DNA of 64,000 nt from Vesta saturnalis (GCA_036346205.1 JARFJB010001980.1:721100-785099), one strand, 5' to 3'; positions 22,330-35,195 are shown, counted from the first letter of the stretch. Program-made: numbers and translations. The notes: generated by a model not told the origin, from the letters alone.

Positions 22330-23289
22330 GGGTATGGTTAAAATGTAGTCTGTGTGGTAGTTGTGTTGAGTTTGATCGTATATTGTTAAATTACTGCATC
22401 TATTTTTAAATGTTCGGTAATATGAGCAGCCCTTGTAGTTCGCAGAATGGTATTCACCACAGTTGACACAGGTAGGTTTAATGTTAGGTTGCTTAGTGCA
22501 GTTTTTGTATAGATGCTCACCATCGAATTTAACGCAACGGGGTTGCAGGCGACAAAAGTTTTTATACATCCGTAACGCTGACAGCGCATACACTGAGGGA
22601 TAGTTGTCGGTTTACGTCTAGGTTCCACACTGATTATTGAGTATAACAATTTATCCAATTTCAAAATTTCATTCATTTTATCATTTTTGTAAGCTGAACT
22701 ACACAGAGCGGCATGGGAGCTTTATCTTTATTTAATAATATAGTCACCGTTTGAATGGGATACGTTTTAATAAGATCATTGTAAATTTCTTGAACTTTAA
22801 GGGAGATTGGTACATTGCGTTGGATAACATTTAATGTTTCTTGTCCTCGATTATGGTATGTATAATAAGGTGTTTCATTTTCGGTGTAGTATTTAGATAA
22901 AGTACGATAGTCCTCTATTGTAGTTAGGTTTATTTTTAGTCCATCAGTTCTGTGTTGAGTGGTGAATTCACTTGTATTAGAGCCTTGATATCATTAACTA
23001 TTACTTGATAATTGTTTACGTCGTGCAAAAACATGGGAGGGATTTTTAATTGTTGTGATGTGTCCTGTGTTTCGTTTGATAACTGAAATTCTAAATTTTC
23101 TGGTAAGTAATACCTGTTTTTAGATAATGTGGCGAGTTCTGAACAGATATATTTTTTATGACAGTCATGTATAGCTGTTAATTTTCGTTTTATTGGTGTA
23201 CTAGGTGCACTATTTGCCATATGGCTGATAAGGGCCAGACGTTGATAATCAAGGTTATCTCGCTGGTGACAACAAATCACGTGGGGCAC
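22330..23289 (-). pseudogene. LINE ORF1 (gag-like zinc-knuckle protein)
   Basis: The frame starting at 23289 gives a polar N-terminus containing SAPSTPIKRKLTA. After frame changes the nucleic-acid-binding end shows CMRCQRYG, CVKFDGEHLYKNC and CVNCGEYHSANYKGC, a run of CCHC knuckles typical of Jockey-clade ORF1. It lies immediately upstream of the ORF2 fragment in the same orientation, so both belong to one element. At least two frameshifts are present. Confidence 0.8.
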
Positions 23290-23334
23290 AAAAGAATAAT
23301 TAAACTTAAGAAAACTTACAAAATAATTGGCTTG

Positions 23335-24319
23335 TTTTAGTGATTTATAAGAACAAAATTGCTAGAGAAAGGTATCGAACCATGCAAGAGCTTAAAAGTG
23401 AGAGTTCGAAAATTGATAATGACCATTTAACTGGTCATTACTTCGACGGCCGACGTGACAAAACATTATCAAGAAAAAAGGTAGATGATAAGTACTACCG
23501 AGGAACAATTATAGAGGAACACTTTTCTATGGCGAAAGAAACAGAATCTAGCTACGTCGGTCATGCTACACCTCCTTCAGGATCAAGTCTGGCTTCCTCC
23601 AGGTCTTTCTAATTACGACGCAGGTCCCTTAAACATGTCAATAGCCAGCAGGGTATTAAGACTATGTTTCCACCACAGAACCATCAGACAGCTTACGTAC
23701 TGTAGTAAGTTCGTTATCTGGGTGTATGTGCTATCTTGGTTCCGCATCAAAGTCTATCATTCAATTAGCCACGGAGCTCGTCACCTTTACCACTTCAGTC
23801 ATCACTTAATTCAGTCATCCATATACTTAGATACCCATTGATATGGACCCATTGATTTCGTATCACCAGAAAACATTCTATTCGTGATTCCGACCGACGA
23901 GAGATCACATATCACAGCTCTTGGCATTCGTAGAGTCATAAATTCACGAGAATCAGGTTAGACGATTGTACACGATGTGATTAGAAAGTTCAGTATTCCA
24001 AAAATAAACCTCGAAGCAAACGACTACATCGACCTAATTGACTGGTCGTCCAGTAAAGTAACTCCATCACTAATACTGAATGATGTGACTACACAAGATT
24101 TGAAAAGTGTGCTGGAAGAAAACTAATAATAATTGACTTGATCTTTGCAACATACCCGTGCCACACACAAGCTGTGGAGAGAACAGTAAAATTGATTACG
24201 GATGCCTCAAATAAAGTCTATGGTCATAACAACCGGGACGGATTTACTCGCTCTACTCTAAAATCGAGAAAAGCCATGCCTGAATTTAGGTGTAAGAGAC
24301 AAACCCTAAAGACCTAACA
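23335..24319 (+). pseudogene. Fragment of an unrecognised mobile-element-associated protein family
   Basis: Coding traces run through several frames. The clearest are at 23994-24125 (FSIPKINLEANDYIDLIDW) and 24128-24319 (YPCHTQAVERTVKLITDAS, then RDGFTRSTLKSRKAMPEF). The pattern 'PCHTQA.ER.VKL.TEAS' with 'RDGF' is one I recall from many repeated, unnamed arthropod proteins. No function is known to me. The first 270 bases read as a separate frame (KNKIARERYRTMQELKSES). Stops and shifts make it a pseudogene. Confidence 0.45.
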
Positions 24320-24454
24320 AAACACACATTCTTGTACTTTTATTCTTAAGACTTAGTTCTCATATGTAATAGTACGCGAGAGTATGACGATTCTGGTTTA
24401 TTTTTAATAAACGTTAAATAATGAAAAAACAGTGTATTTGTCGATTTTTGGGTA

Positions 24455-24690
24455 ATTTCAGGATCCTTGCCAGAACAGAACATATTATCCGTGGGGCGTC
24501 AAATTTTGCACAGTAACTAACCATACATAGGTGCAACTTTGGCACACTACCACAAAGTGCCGTGACGTTTGAAAAATTTCACGTCCCTTGCCAAAACAGA
24601 AGACGTTAGCCTAGGGTGGTGTAATATGACACATGTTACTTACATAGAGGTTACTTTTCCACACTACCTCAAAAACATCATTAAAAATTA
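24455..24690. repeat. Degenerate tandem duplication, about 120-bp period
   Basis: Two units (from about 24455 and 24575) share ATTTCA(G/C)G..CCTTGCCA(G/A)AACAGAA, ..GTNAC..TACATAG..GT and CACACTACC(A/T)CAAA. Confidence 0.65.
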
Positions 24691-24699
24691 GTCTCTTTC

Positions 24700-25232
24700 G
24701 ATACCCCCCCCTAATGTATACCTCACTGTTATTGTCATCACTATCAAACTCTTTCTTCTTTCTTCGCCTAATTTACTCACAACGTCTTCCAAGGCACTTT
24801 ACAACTCATTAGGTTTTAATTCTTTACCTGACCTAAAATTCAGGTAAGTTCAAACAAAATGAGCCATAAACAATAAAATGTGATTAAATTTTGAAATATA
24901 TTTTATAACCCTAAATTATACTTTTTACTAAAGTTTGTCCAGAGACGAACCGAAGGAATAAACTAAACAGTTAATTTGTTTTACATATAAGCGGTACACG
25001 ATATTGCATGATATGCCGCTTCCATACTATAGAGTTACAACGTAAGTTATTTATCAATAGCTGCTAATCCTTCAACAATGGGATGTACCTGTTGTTGAAT
25101 TCTAAAGTAAAAATCATAGGCGTGTACATGGGTTTTGCAGACAAAAAAATGACGATTGCAATGTTTTATTGAAAACTTAACTATAAAAAGTGATTTTAAA
25201 GATATCATTTAGTTATAAAACACTTAGAAACC
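24700..25232. other. Stretch without recognised genes
   Basis: No coding or repeat signal recognised. Confidence 0.4.
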
Positions 25233-25287
25233 GTGTAATTAAAAATTATTATTAATTAATAAAATTAATAATAATTTTTAATTACAC
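25233..25287. repeat. Perfect 24-bp inverted repeat (hairpin)
   Basis: GTGTAATTAAAAATTATTAT.. (25233-25256) is the exact reverse complement of 25264-25287, with a 7-base spacer. It is followed by the SINE-like tail ACCTTTGAACTCATTCGTTC. Confidence 0.9.
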
Positions 25288-25526
25288 TTACCTTTGAACT
25301 CATTCGTTCATAAGAAAACTTATCCCTTAACTGCTGACATGGAGTCTATCAGACTCCGCCCACTGTACTTTGACCTGTAACGCCCACTCAAATGCATTTA
25401 CAAGTGCGTAGCTCTCAGTACCTTCTTAACTTTCAGTTTAGTTTGACGTCTTAAAAGACATTATTGTAAATTTTTCGGTTTCCGAGTTATAGTCGTTATG
25501 GAGTCTGGGAGACTCCATGTCAGTGT

Positions 25527-28500
25527 GTGTGTAATATCATTGAATATATGATCGTGGCTAGTTCTTCACGATCCGTGAATATTATAGATCAAAATTTCGA
25601 GGAAATTTGTAATCAATGGTATGACGAGGCGAATAGTGACATATGTGATACTGAGAACGAAGACGAGAGTGTTATACTCAGTGAACATGACCCTTGTAGT
25701 GATCAAGAACTAAACTCTGAAGAGGACGATTTTCAGCAAGAAATTGTTTCTGAAAACAATTTGGAAGAAGAATGTGCTTCAGGTAAAAATTTGGAAGTAA
25801 CAAAAAAGGCTTATTTTTACGGAAAAAATCGATATAAATGGAGTAAAATAGAGCCAACCCGAAACTCCACAACTTAATATTATGCATTTGTCAGTGGCAC
25901 GTCGTCCTGACCAAGATAATGCTTCCACCTATTTTCAAATGCAGTTTTCTCAGGATATGTGTGAGTTGGTCATAAAGTGGACCAACCAAAAACTAGAAAA
26001 CGTGAGAAATAAATATGAAAGAAAAAAGAAACCAGAATTAGCAAATATAGATGAAGTGGAATTCAAAGCGTTTTTGGAATTGCTGCTCAATACATCCATA
26101 TTCAAATCGAATGATGAAGATGTACGTAGTCTTTTCGCTGCAAATGGTAAAGGAAGAGATGTTTTCAGGGCAGTTATGTCAGTGTAACGATTTTTGGCAA
26201 TTCTAACTGCTCTACGATTTGACAATCCTGAAGACAGGGATAAAAGAAGAAAGATTCATGCTGACGCTGCAATACATGAATTTTTCGAAATGTTTATTCG
26301 AAATACACAAAACTCTTATGTTCTTGGTGAATCTGGATGTGTAGTTGAGATGCTTGTGGGATTTCGTGGTATATGTTCATTTAAAATGTTTGTACCTAAT
26401 AAACCTTGTAAATAAGGCCTAAAAATAATGTGTTTATGTGATTCGCGGACAAGTTATTGCACAACAATAGTTTCAATCTAGACAACAATGGAAAGAAACT
26501 TGCAAAGCCATCCCAAGCTGTCATACGTCTGACAAAATCTTTATATGGCTCCAACAGAAATATAACAGCCGATAATTGGTTTTTGTCTGTAGAGTTAGCT
26601 GAATACTTATTGAAGAAAAACCTAACTTATGTAAGAACGCTGAACAAAAACAAAAGAGATATTCCTACACAATTTCTTCCTCAAAAACAAAGACCAGTAG
26701 CTGAAGCACTGTATGGTTTTACAAATGTAATAACCCTATTATCATATGTGCCGAAAAAAATAAAGCCGTTTTACTGATTTCTTCCATGCACCACAGCAAA
26801 ACCGAAGATCCTGATACTTGAAAACCTGAAATGATTGCTTGGTACAATCTTACAAAGGGTGGAGTAGATTCGATGGAGGATAAGTGTGCAAAATATAGTT
26901 GTAGTCGTCGAACAAAAAGATGGCCTTTAGCTCTTTTTTACAGGGTTATCGATATTTGCAGTGCCAATTCGTACATTACATATGCTTCTTTTCACGGTAA
27001 TCCTGAGGCTAGATTTACATTTGTTGAGAAAGTTGTTACGTGCACAAAAGGATATTGGTAGATATTGTGGCTAAGGTGCTGTAACAAGGAATAAGGAATT
27101 AGCCGGAAGCTCAGTCAGTCTGTTAAGCACTTGGATGCATGGGCGTTTTGGCAGGAGAAAAGAGATACATAAAATTTAAAAAGGGCACCACTTGATTTAA
27201 TTTTTTATCGCCCCTCTATCAAGAAAAAGGCTACGGCCACATAGGACAAAAGAGACAGCTAAAAGAAAATGGTGAACTAAGTCCACACTGACAAAGGACT
27301 GGCTAGGAAGTTGATCGTAGATCACAGGATTAATGAAAGAACTTACAATCGTTTAACGCCACTTATTTAATATATCCCAACGTAAAATAGTATAAATGTT
27401 ATAATAATAATTAAATTTTCGTAAATATCTAACACAAAAATATAATCAGAGACAATATATCTACGAAATAAACCAGCAGTAATCAACTTACCTTTCCACC
27501 ACAACTGAAAACAAACTATGAAATTTACTTAAAATTTACCTACTCAGACACAATACGGTTCGGCATCTAGTGTTGACCCTAAAAGAAAAGAATACCCAAA
27601 CATATATCTATAATTATCCGAAATTGAATTCTTGTATACCGATATTCCACGAAGAGCTCTCCGTTGGACTAATTTATCAGTTTCCAATCAACCGGACGCA
27701 AATAAACCCCAAATATAAAGCGAAAATTAGCACTAGATGTCTACCTGTTGTTTACTTATGTAAGCACAACATATTCTTCAGTAAAATTACTATGAGCATT
27801 ACAGACAAAATAATAAGCATGAAGCATTTAGAAAATTTAGAAAGGCCAAGTTTATACCGATTTGGCAATTGCAGTACATTATTAAATAAAGCGCAACACA
27901 AAATAACCCATTTATTGGTAAGCATAGGGCTACCAACAAAAGATTCAAATTAGTAACTCCTACTTCAAACATTTTTATACTAAACCAATATAAAAATTGT
28001 AATCAGAAAAAAAAATTTACAAATGTTATACAACCCCAATGATAATAAATAAATATTCAATTTGATTTACACAGTAATTGAAACCCCAGCAGTTAACATA
28101 ATTTTTTGACATACATTGTATATTTAAACTCAACGAGTAGCATTCAGTTGACAAAACAGCTGTTGCATGTATAGTAAACACAGGTAGTTCTAACGGTTGA
28201 ACAATTACGGTTATTTATCAGAATAAAGCTAGTACATAAGAAAAGTTGATAGATAAGATACAAATTCTATTGCAAAGTTAAATGTAAGTATAAGCGAAAC
28301 TTTGGAATAACCCAAATTATCTTTTACAGGTACAAATGTATAGTATTACTCTCGATTACTAAGAAAATGTTTCACAGTAAAGTATAAGCATTAATTTCAG
28401 GATTAAGATAATTGCGGAAACACACTAATACAAGTAGCAAGCACAGTAATGTAATGGTTAGAAGACTTTCAGTAAAGTACAGATAACGAGAGCCTCGTTA

Positions 28501-29633
28501 TGTAGAAAAGCAATCAAAAGTCACTCACCATAGGTAAATTTTGTATGCATGTAACAATAATACTTATCAGAAACTAGTCGTAGGTGTAACGTATATTTCT
28601 TCAATTAATTCGGACGATACTATGAGAAGCAGTAATCGTAGACTGTTTCCATTCAGGCTCGAAGACCCATAACTAATATTTCACACCTCGGACCAATGAT
28701 ATCCAAATGTGCTGTCAGAAACGGTTTAATTATTCCTTATGGAAGCACAAAATATGTTAATCTTGAGTGAATGTGTAAAGGACCAAAAAGAACCTATATA
28801 AGATAACTGTGTTAGAATTTAAATCGATACCCAAATTTTATAAAATATGATCTTTACGCTGTATTAAAATTTCAAAACATGTACGCATGCATTTCAAAGC
28901 TATGTCTAGTAAATAAGAAAAGAAAGTGAGTAGCTTACCTCTTGATCGAAGCTAAGGTGTAGTAGAAACAAAAAAATTAAAGCCGAACTAAAATTCGAAA
29001 TCCCAACAGGATTTATTTATATGGAAAAGATTAAAACCAGCAACAGGCTGAGTTAAAATTTTACTTGAAAAATTCAATCAAATTTTTAGGAACACCTTTT
29101 CCAAATTTTACATGTGCTTCTAACTACGCATTCAATTTCTTTTTGCCAAAATGGCGTTTTCCTTCTTATCTGAAGGTACCAGAAAACCAAAAAACCATAG
29201 CCTGATTATTTTCACCAATCCAAAGATTTTAAAGTAATCACGTGTTTGAAACCTTTTAAATTTTAAAACGATTTTTAGTGGCAATGTTGCCATTTTCCAA
29301 CAACATACAAGATGAGTCGTAACTTAAAGACCATAAATTCATAAACCACAATTTACACGTATCAAAGTTGCAGATGAGTTAGTAAAATCTCATATGATTA
29401 GACGGCTTAATGTTCCAAACCTAAACAAAGATGTACGAAATATCATCCATCGAATTCAAGATATCCCCGTACCTGAGCAAATAGAAGATAAGTTGGAAAT
29501 TCGTAAATATTGTTATATATGTTCTGCTAAATTAAAAAGAAAAACTGCTTACGTGTGCTTTAGTTGTAAAAAACCAATATGCCTGCAATGCTCTAGAAAA
29601 TGTTGTCTACAATGCTGCAACTATGATAAATAG
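25527..29633 (+). pseudogene. piggyBac transposase, interrupted and frameshifted
   Basis: The acidic N-terminus (25527-25877; NEDESVILSEHDPCSDQ) is followed by frames at 25882-26187 and 26194-26415 with WTNQKLENVRN and LTALRFDNPEDRDKR. Next come 26457-26777 (NITADNWFLSVELAEYLL and PTQFLPQKQRPV) and 26831-27061 (WYNLTKGGVDSMEDKCAKYS), which carry two catalytic Asp residues. The C-terminal part resumes at 29340-29633 with VADELVKSHMIRRLNVPN and a Cys-rich domain (CYICSAKLKRK..CFSCKKPICLQC..KCCLQC). At least four frame breaks and the insertion make it inactive. Confidence 0.88.
27065..29345. other. About 2.3 kb insertion inside the piggyBac element, content unrecognised
   Basis: The piggyBac protein sequence stops near 27061 and resumes near 29345. 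The intervening DNA has one 127-codon frame (27570-27953, starting MLTLKEKNTQTYIYNY) with no family signature. No clear inverted ends or target duplication were found at the junctions. Confidence 0.5.
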
Positions 29634-30039
29634 GTCAATATGGTTACTCAACTTTATATACTGCACCAATTTTATTTTATAATACTAGAACTATATTTTT
29701 ATATTTTTGAATTAGTTTCAACTTTGTTTATTACATTTTTGCACAACAGAAACTAATTTCAGATATATTTTTGCTTAATTTTAATTGTATGAGAATACCT
29801 TTTTTTAAATGTTTTATTGTGGATACCTTCCGTTTTTGCTCAAATGATAAAAAAAATTATATTATTTGAATTTTTGTTGTAAACATGTTTCTTCTTAAGC
29901 AATAAACTTTGTTGTTTTTATATGTGAACTCTTAATTTCTATAAAATTATGGAAAAAATGGCTTTTCCCTTTGTGGAGTCCTCCAGACTCCATGTCAGCG
30001 TTATAGTCATAAAATGAGATGTCAGCAGTTAAGGGTTAT

Positions 30040-33000
30040 AAATTATAATAAACTTAGAAATCATTTTATAGAGTTTTTAAATGTAATTTAAGGCAACAAT
30101 TATTATATAATATACTCGTATATATCTGAACTGATATTGAATTACCTATATTAAACAAGAGCAAACAAAATTTATAAGAACAACAATAAATATATAATTT
30201 TAAGATACAGTTATTCTGAAAATATATATTTATTGTCATAAAACATCCCAACGCCAGTGGAATCTGACAATCATGTTCCTTCGCTTCGTTTCTGGACAGA
30301 CTTTATACACATTAGTACAAGCACAATTGCACAAAGTTACAATATGATAAAAAATTTAACAATAAATAAAACTTACATGACTGGGCGCGTTGCGTCAAAC
30401 ACACTTCAAATCAACCTGGTCCGAAACAAACGCTTGTAACAACTGATGGGAAATGGGTTATGACCCCAAATTGTCAGCAGGTAGAGTCAATATCATATAC
30501 AAGCAATACTAATATCTTAATTATAACAATAAAATGTAAATTTGCGGCAATTTGCCGCTTGCGCTTCCCGCCGGAGGGTTAATGAACATTGTGTCTATAT
30601 TTGTTTGAACGTGTTCAATCATAAAATCTAGAGAATTGTATTAAAGGTTATGGTATTAAATTACGTAAATATGTGTTTAAGCACATAAAACGTATACCAG
30701 TAATTCAATAATGAAAACTATTTGAAATTGGATAGTGTTCTTAAATGGTTTAAGGTCCAGTGCATGCAACATTGTATGGTCTAGTTGCAAAAGAAATCAC
30801 TATTCACATCAGACATAACGTATTCTAAAATGTACTCACTACTAGGTACATATTTAACGTTCAGTACAGGCTAAAGAAATTGTCCATATTAATATTCATT
30901 TCGAACTTCTCTCATCAGTAATTTATTACCTAAATTAATCAATTGTAATTAACCTTTTAAAATGTATTGTATCTATTGGTAAAGATTTCTCCAATCTTAC
31001 CTTATCTAATTCTCTGCATTAAAATTTCTTTCATAAATTTTCCAAAAGTGGGTTAAACAACTTTACATTCATTTTGGGTTTATCAAGCAACGCCTTAAAA
31101 TTTACGATTTAATATTGACTTTTAACGTTATAGAGCTTAACACATTAATATTGATTATCAAAATTTAAATGCCGTTGAGTCAATGTACTGGATATTTTGT
31201 ACTTACAGCTGCTCACTGAAGCAATTCGATAAAATATTGAACTTGGCCAATTTATAACAGTATGGGTTTTCTCGCGTATAACATCTATTAAAGTTTTCAT
31301 ACTTTATACCAAAATGTACTTTACGGTACATTAGTTAATCATACTTTCAATTTAGGTTTTTCATCGTATACAATCTAATATTGCTTACGCTTCTTCCTTA
31401 TTTTTATGTTTTTTTTTCTTAATCTTTTCCGATTGTAATAAGATTTACGTTATGAGTTCATTTAATTAAAACTTATTAAATTAGTTGGAAATCTTTCTGT
31501 TACGATTGTGAGTTTACTCAATTAAAAGAATTCCAATTATATCTCTAAGTCGTTATAATTGAGCAATCTTTTCTCTTTTAGCGCTCAATATTAATTAGGA
31601 AAGTTTTGTGTGGACAATACATTGAATATTGTTTACATTTTAGAAGAAAAGGGCAAGGGGTTGATATAATACTATTAGCACGACAGGAATATGAAGTTTG
31701 TACAATTCCTCCATGTAAACTAATTTTTTTGATTAATTGCTTACTATCTACCATTAGGGTGGACCAAATTTATGGTCCTTAGAGGAGATTTCGGAAGTTA
31801 TAAAAGAGAGAAAGTAACAAATGATGCACCCTCGAGCTCTTTTTTATGAAACAAATGACACCGATAACAGCACATCGCTGTCATTTTTTGTTGTCTGACA
31901 CTAAAGTTGTATTTTAAAAATAATAATCATTTAATTTACTTGCTTAAGAAAATAAGTTGTGAAGCTAACAACTATTTTTCAACAATAGTTTTAAAGTTAT
32001 GACCTAAACTTGTTTTATTTAAATAAAAACTATGATAAGTGTAAATTTAGTTCAAATAGCGTTAGCTATATAAACGGTTTGTCATCCTTGTACTTTTATA
32101 GAAATAATCTGTGGTAATATCAACTACCCTGCATAATCTTTTGCCATTTCGTTGTTATTGAATGTTGAAAATGATATAGGCCTAGCTGCCTGCGCCCGGC
32201 CCATTTGCGTCTCCCGCCATTTTCGACTCCTCAGACAACTCCCAAGAAAAATAATGATCTCACTTGCGCCCAATTTTCATTTCATTAGTCATTAATCAAG
32301 TTATTGTATATGTAGGATAAAGTACGAGAACATTTTGCTTCTTTTGTCTTTCAAGTTCATGTATCGCCTATCGGAAACGTAGTCCATATATACTGCTTCC
32401 TTCTTCAAAATGTTCACGAGTCAAATATTTGGATTTTGAACCTAAAGAAATATAAAGTGGCCGCAAAGTTTTACTACAAATACGATACAATCAACACTAA
32501 GCTCAATATTAGTTGTTAAGACTTCTTATTTAATAGAAAGACAGTTTGGTAACAAATATTCGAATAAAAACTGCTAAAGGATTTAAACGTTAATACATCT
32601 AAAACCTAAATCTTTTAGATGGTGGATTGATACTAAATATCGTAAGCAATTCCTACTATATAGCTAGTGTACACTTGTTGTGACACACCCACAAATATTA
32701 ACCATTATGTCAAAGGTACCACCATTTGAGATTAAAAATAATAATACCTAATTGATGTATTTATATGTTTACGAAGAAAACCATAAAGGGATTATCCACT
32801 TTCACCGTTTCTCGTTTTAATTGGATATTCCGCTGCAAGGAAGGGAGGGCTTCATAAAACAGATCCATATTTCAAAATAATTTTTAATTGCTCTTAAACA
32901 GATGAAGAGAAGATCACTTGTATAAATTTAGTTTATTCTGTCATGTATCCAAGATTCTATGAAGATTCGCCGATAAATTTCGAATTTCTAAATTATTTGT

Positions 33001-34906
33001 TAGTACCGAACATTTTGAATGGGGCATAGAGTCTCGTAATGGGATGTAATAACGCTGTAATGACGGGAGAAACTTTTCGATTGCAACTTTTTCTATTGTC
33101 GTTTACGTAATTTAAAACGTTACGAATTTTTTTTTTATATTTTCTAAAAGGAAAATGTGATTTACGTTTTGGCATCGATATTTAGGGAAACCCTCTTATT
33201 AGAATTTGAAAGAAAACATTCGTTAGTGTATTTGTAAATAGGGATAGTTTTGTAGAAACAAATTTCGTATTTTAATTTGGTTAAATCACATTGGGATTGC
33301 ATCATATAAAATTTAATCAAAGAACGTATTCAAATATTACTTTTTAAGGTTCATCTTTGGTAAAAGTTCTAGTTAGCCGCCAGATAGACACCGTTCCGAT
33401 TGATGAGAGTTTAAATATTCAGTTTCCCAGTTTAGATTTCGAGTAGAAACAGGCTTGCTGCCAAAGCAATCTCTCCCGACATTTTTCGAACTTAGACTTT
33501 GTGTATGCGCAGGGTGATATATTTAAGTTTTTTGGGCAAATCAGAGCGGAGGTGGTTGGAAAACCAATGTGGGTGAAAGTAAAGCTTTTATGTTAGCAGT
33601 AGTAGCACAGGCGTAGAAGCGTTTAGCTTAGGGTGGGTAGTTATCGTGAAACGACGTTGATCAAGGCTCATGTAGACCGAATTTTCGAAAAATGGTGTTT
33701 TTTCCCTAAGCCAAAATCCAAAAAGGGATCATATAAGTGTTCAACGTTCATGAGATGCATTTATCCTTATGTGTAGTGAATCTTTAAGGATAGTTATCCA
33801 GAACAGCGTTGAGTATTAAGTACCTAGTGCTCTCGCTTTCCTCTGGAGAAGATTTCGATTGTTTTGAGAAAATATACAACCTTTTTTTTGTAATTTAAAG
33901 CCATAAGAATTAATAAGAACTTGTACATTATAGTTGTGTGAAGATAATAAGCAACCGGTGTAAATAATTTCGCTTCAGCCGTATAATATCACAAGCATCC
34001 CCAGGTTATCGTCCGTACCAGATTCTCTTTAACAAAAGGGGCTTCTTCAATGAAAGGTAACTTATGTGTTTTTTTTTAATATGTGATTGACAAAATTTAT
34101 TTAAATATTTGAGTGTATTTTATTATGATGTTATTTAGGTATAAAAATGAAAGCATGAACGCACTGTTTAATTTTTTTAGAGATTCACTTTCGATTATTT
34201 TATCGTTTAAATTATAAGGACAGTGCTAAATTTATTTGAAGTGTTTATTAACGTTATTCAAAGTAACGAACGTCTATATAGAAATTACTGTAGGTTTATT
34301 AGAATAAAGTTTAGCTAGAATCCCCGCCAAATTTAGATAAGGTCTTTGACGTTATTTTATAATCAGTATCGTCTCCGATTCCTTTGTTCTTGTGTGATTA
34401 TTTATTTTATGTACATTATATTTATTTAGGTTATTGGAAAGGTGTTGTTTTATTATGTAAACCCAGGATTACACAGCATCTGAGGATAAGCAATTTTCGT
34501 ATTTAATCGTTAATTGCCCATTAAATTAACGTAATTATATCAAGTTTAGTTTGAAGGAAACATTCACGGCCGAAAGTTTTCAAGGGATTATTTAACTATA
34601 ACGTGCATTTAGAGGCCGATGAATATTGCATTTCTTTTCATGTTTTTCTTATGAATTGAGCATAATTAAACGTAATTTGAGGAATTGGATTTCAAAGGAT
34701 TGTGTACACTGTTAAAACATTTTTTTGTATTATTAATATATTACCATATTTTTGTTTGGAGAGGTAAGAATTACTTTACATCTTGAGTTTCGGAATTAAC
34801 GTAACTTGACTAGATATTAGTGTTTGTTTATCAAAGAAGTGATTGATTTTTGCGGAACGCTATTACTTTATTTAAGCGTGAAAATATTTGTTACGAAGTC
34901 TTTCAG
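30040..34906. other. Long stretch without recognised genes
   Basis: AT-rich DNA. A short GC-richer patch at about 32170-32240 and another at 33360-33660 have no readable protein. Small frames at 30066-30439 and 32993-33175 lack family signatures. The part from about 33360 may be the leader of the retroelement remnant at 34907-35640. Confidence 0.4.
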
Positions 34907-35195
34907 GTTGTCAAACGTTCTGCTGGTCGTAGAGCCGCCTGTGGAGATTACGTATAGGTGAGCAAGTTATTTTGGTATTTTGAGCGAGCTGTGCACTATC
35001 GTAATTAGGCATTTCATACCCTACTATGACATTTCAAATATTCTGGCGCCCATTTCCGGTTTTATGACGATTTCAACCCCTATTTGGAATGGTATGCTAT
35101 CCTATCGTGTGCTCACACCCGACCGCTGACTAGTGCAAAATCCAAGTTTATCTGTTATCTCGTTTTACTGCCAGTTTATACCGTAACAATTCGTC
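34907..35195. repeat. Dispersed repeat copy B (partner at 10670-10985)
   Basis: The copy begins after TCTTTCAG with a 51-base block that ends at a GTGAGC donor-like sequence (34958), and then shares several blocks with 10723-10985. It leads directly into the aspartic-protease-bearing remnant, which suggests that the family is a retroelement. Confidence 0.45.

Larger units (their letters stand above)
25324..30035. mobile_element. piggyBac transposon with 17-bp inverted ends and TTAT duplication
   Basis: The left end CCCTTAACTGCTGACAT (25324-25340) is the exact reverse complement of the right end ATGTCAGCAGTTAAGGG (30019-30035). Both sides are flanked by TTAT (25320-25323 and 30036-30039) instead of the usual TTAA. 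Subterminal palindromes of the form GGAGTCT...AGACTCC occur at about 25341, 25500 and 29975. The transposase is on the plus strand. About 2.3 kb of extra DNA lies between its core and its C-terminal zinc domain. The target is a copy of the SINE-like tail repeat. Confidence 0.88.
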
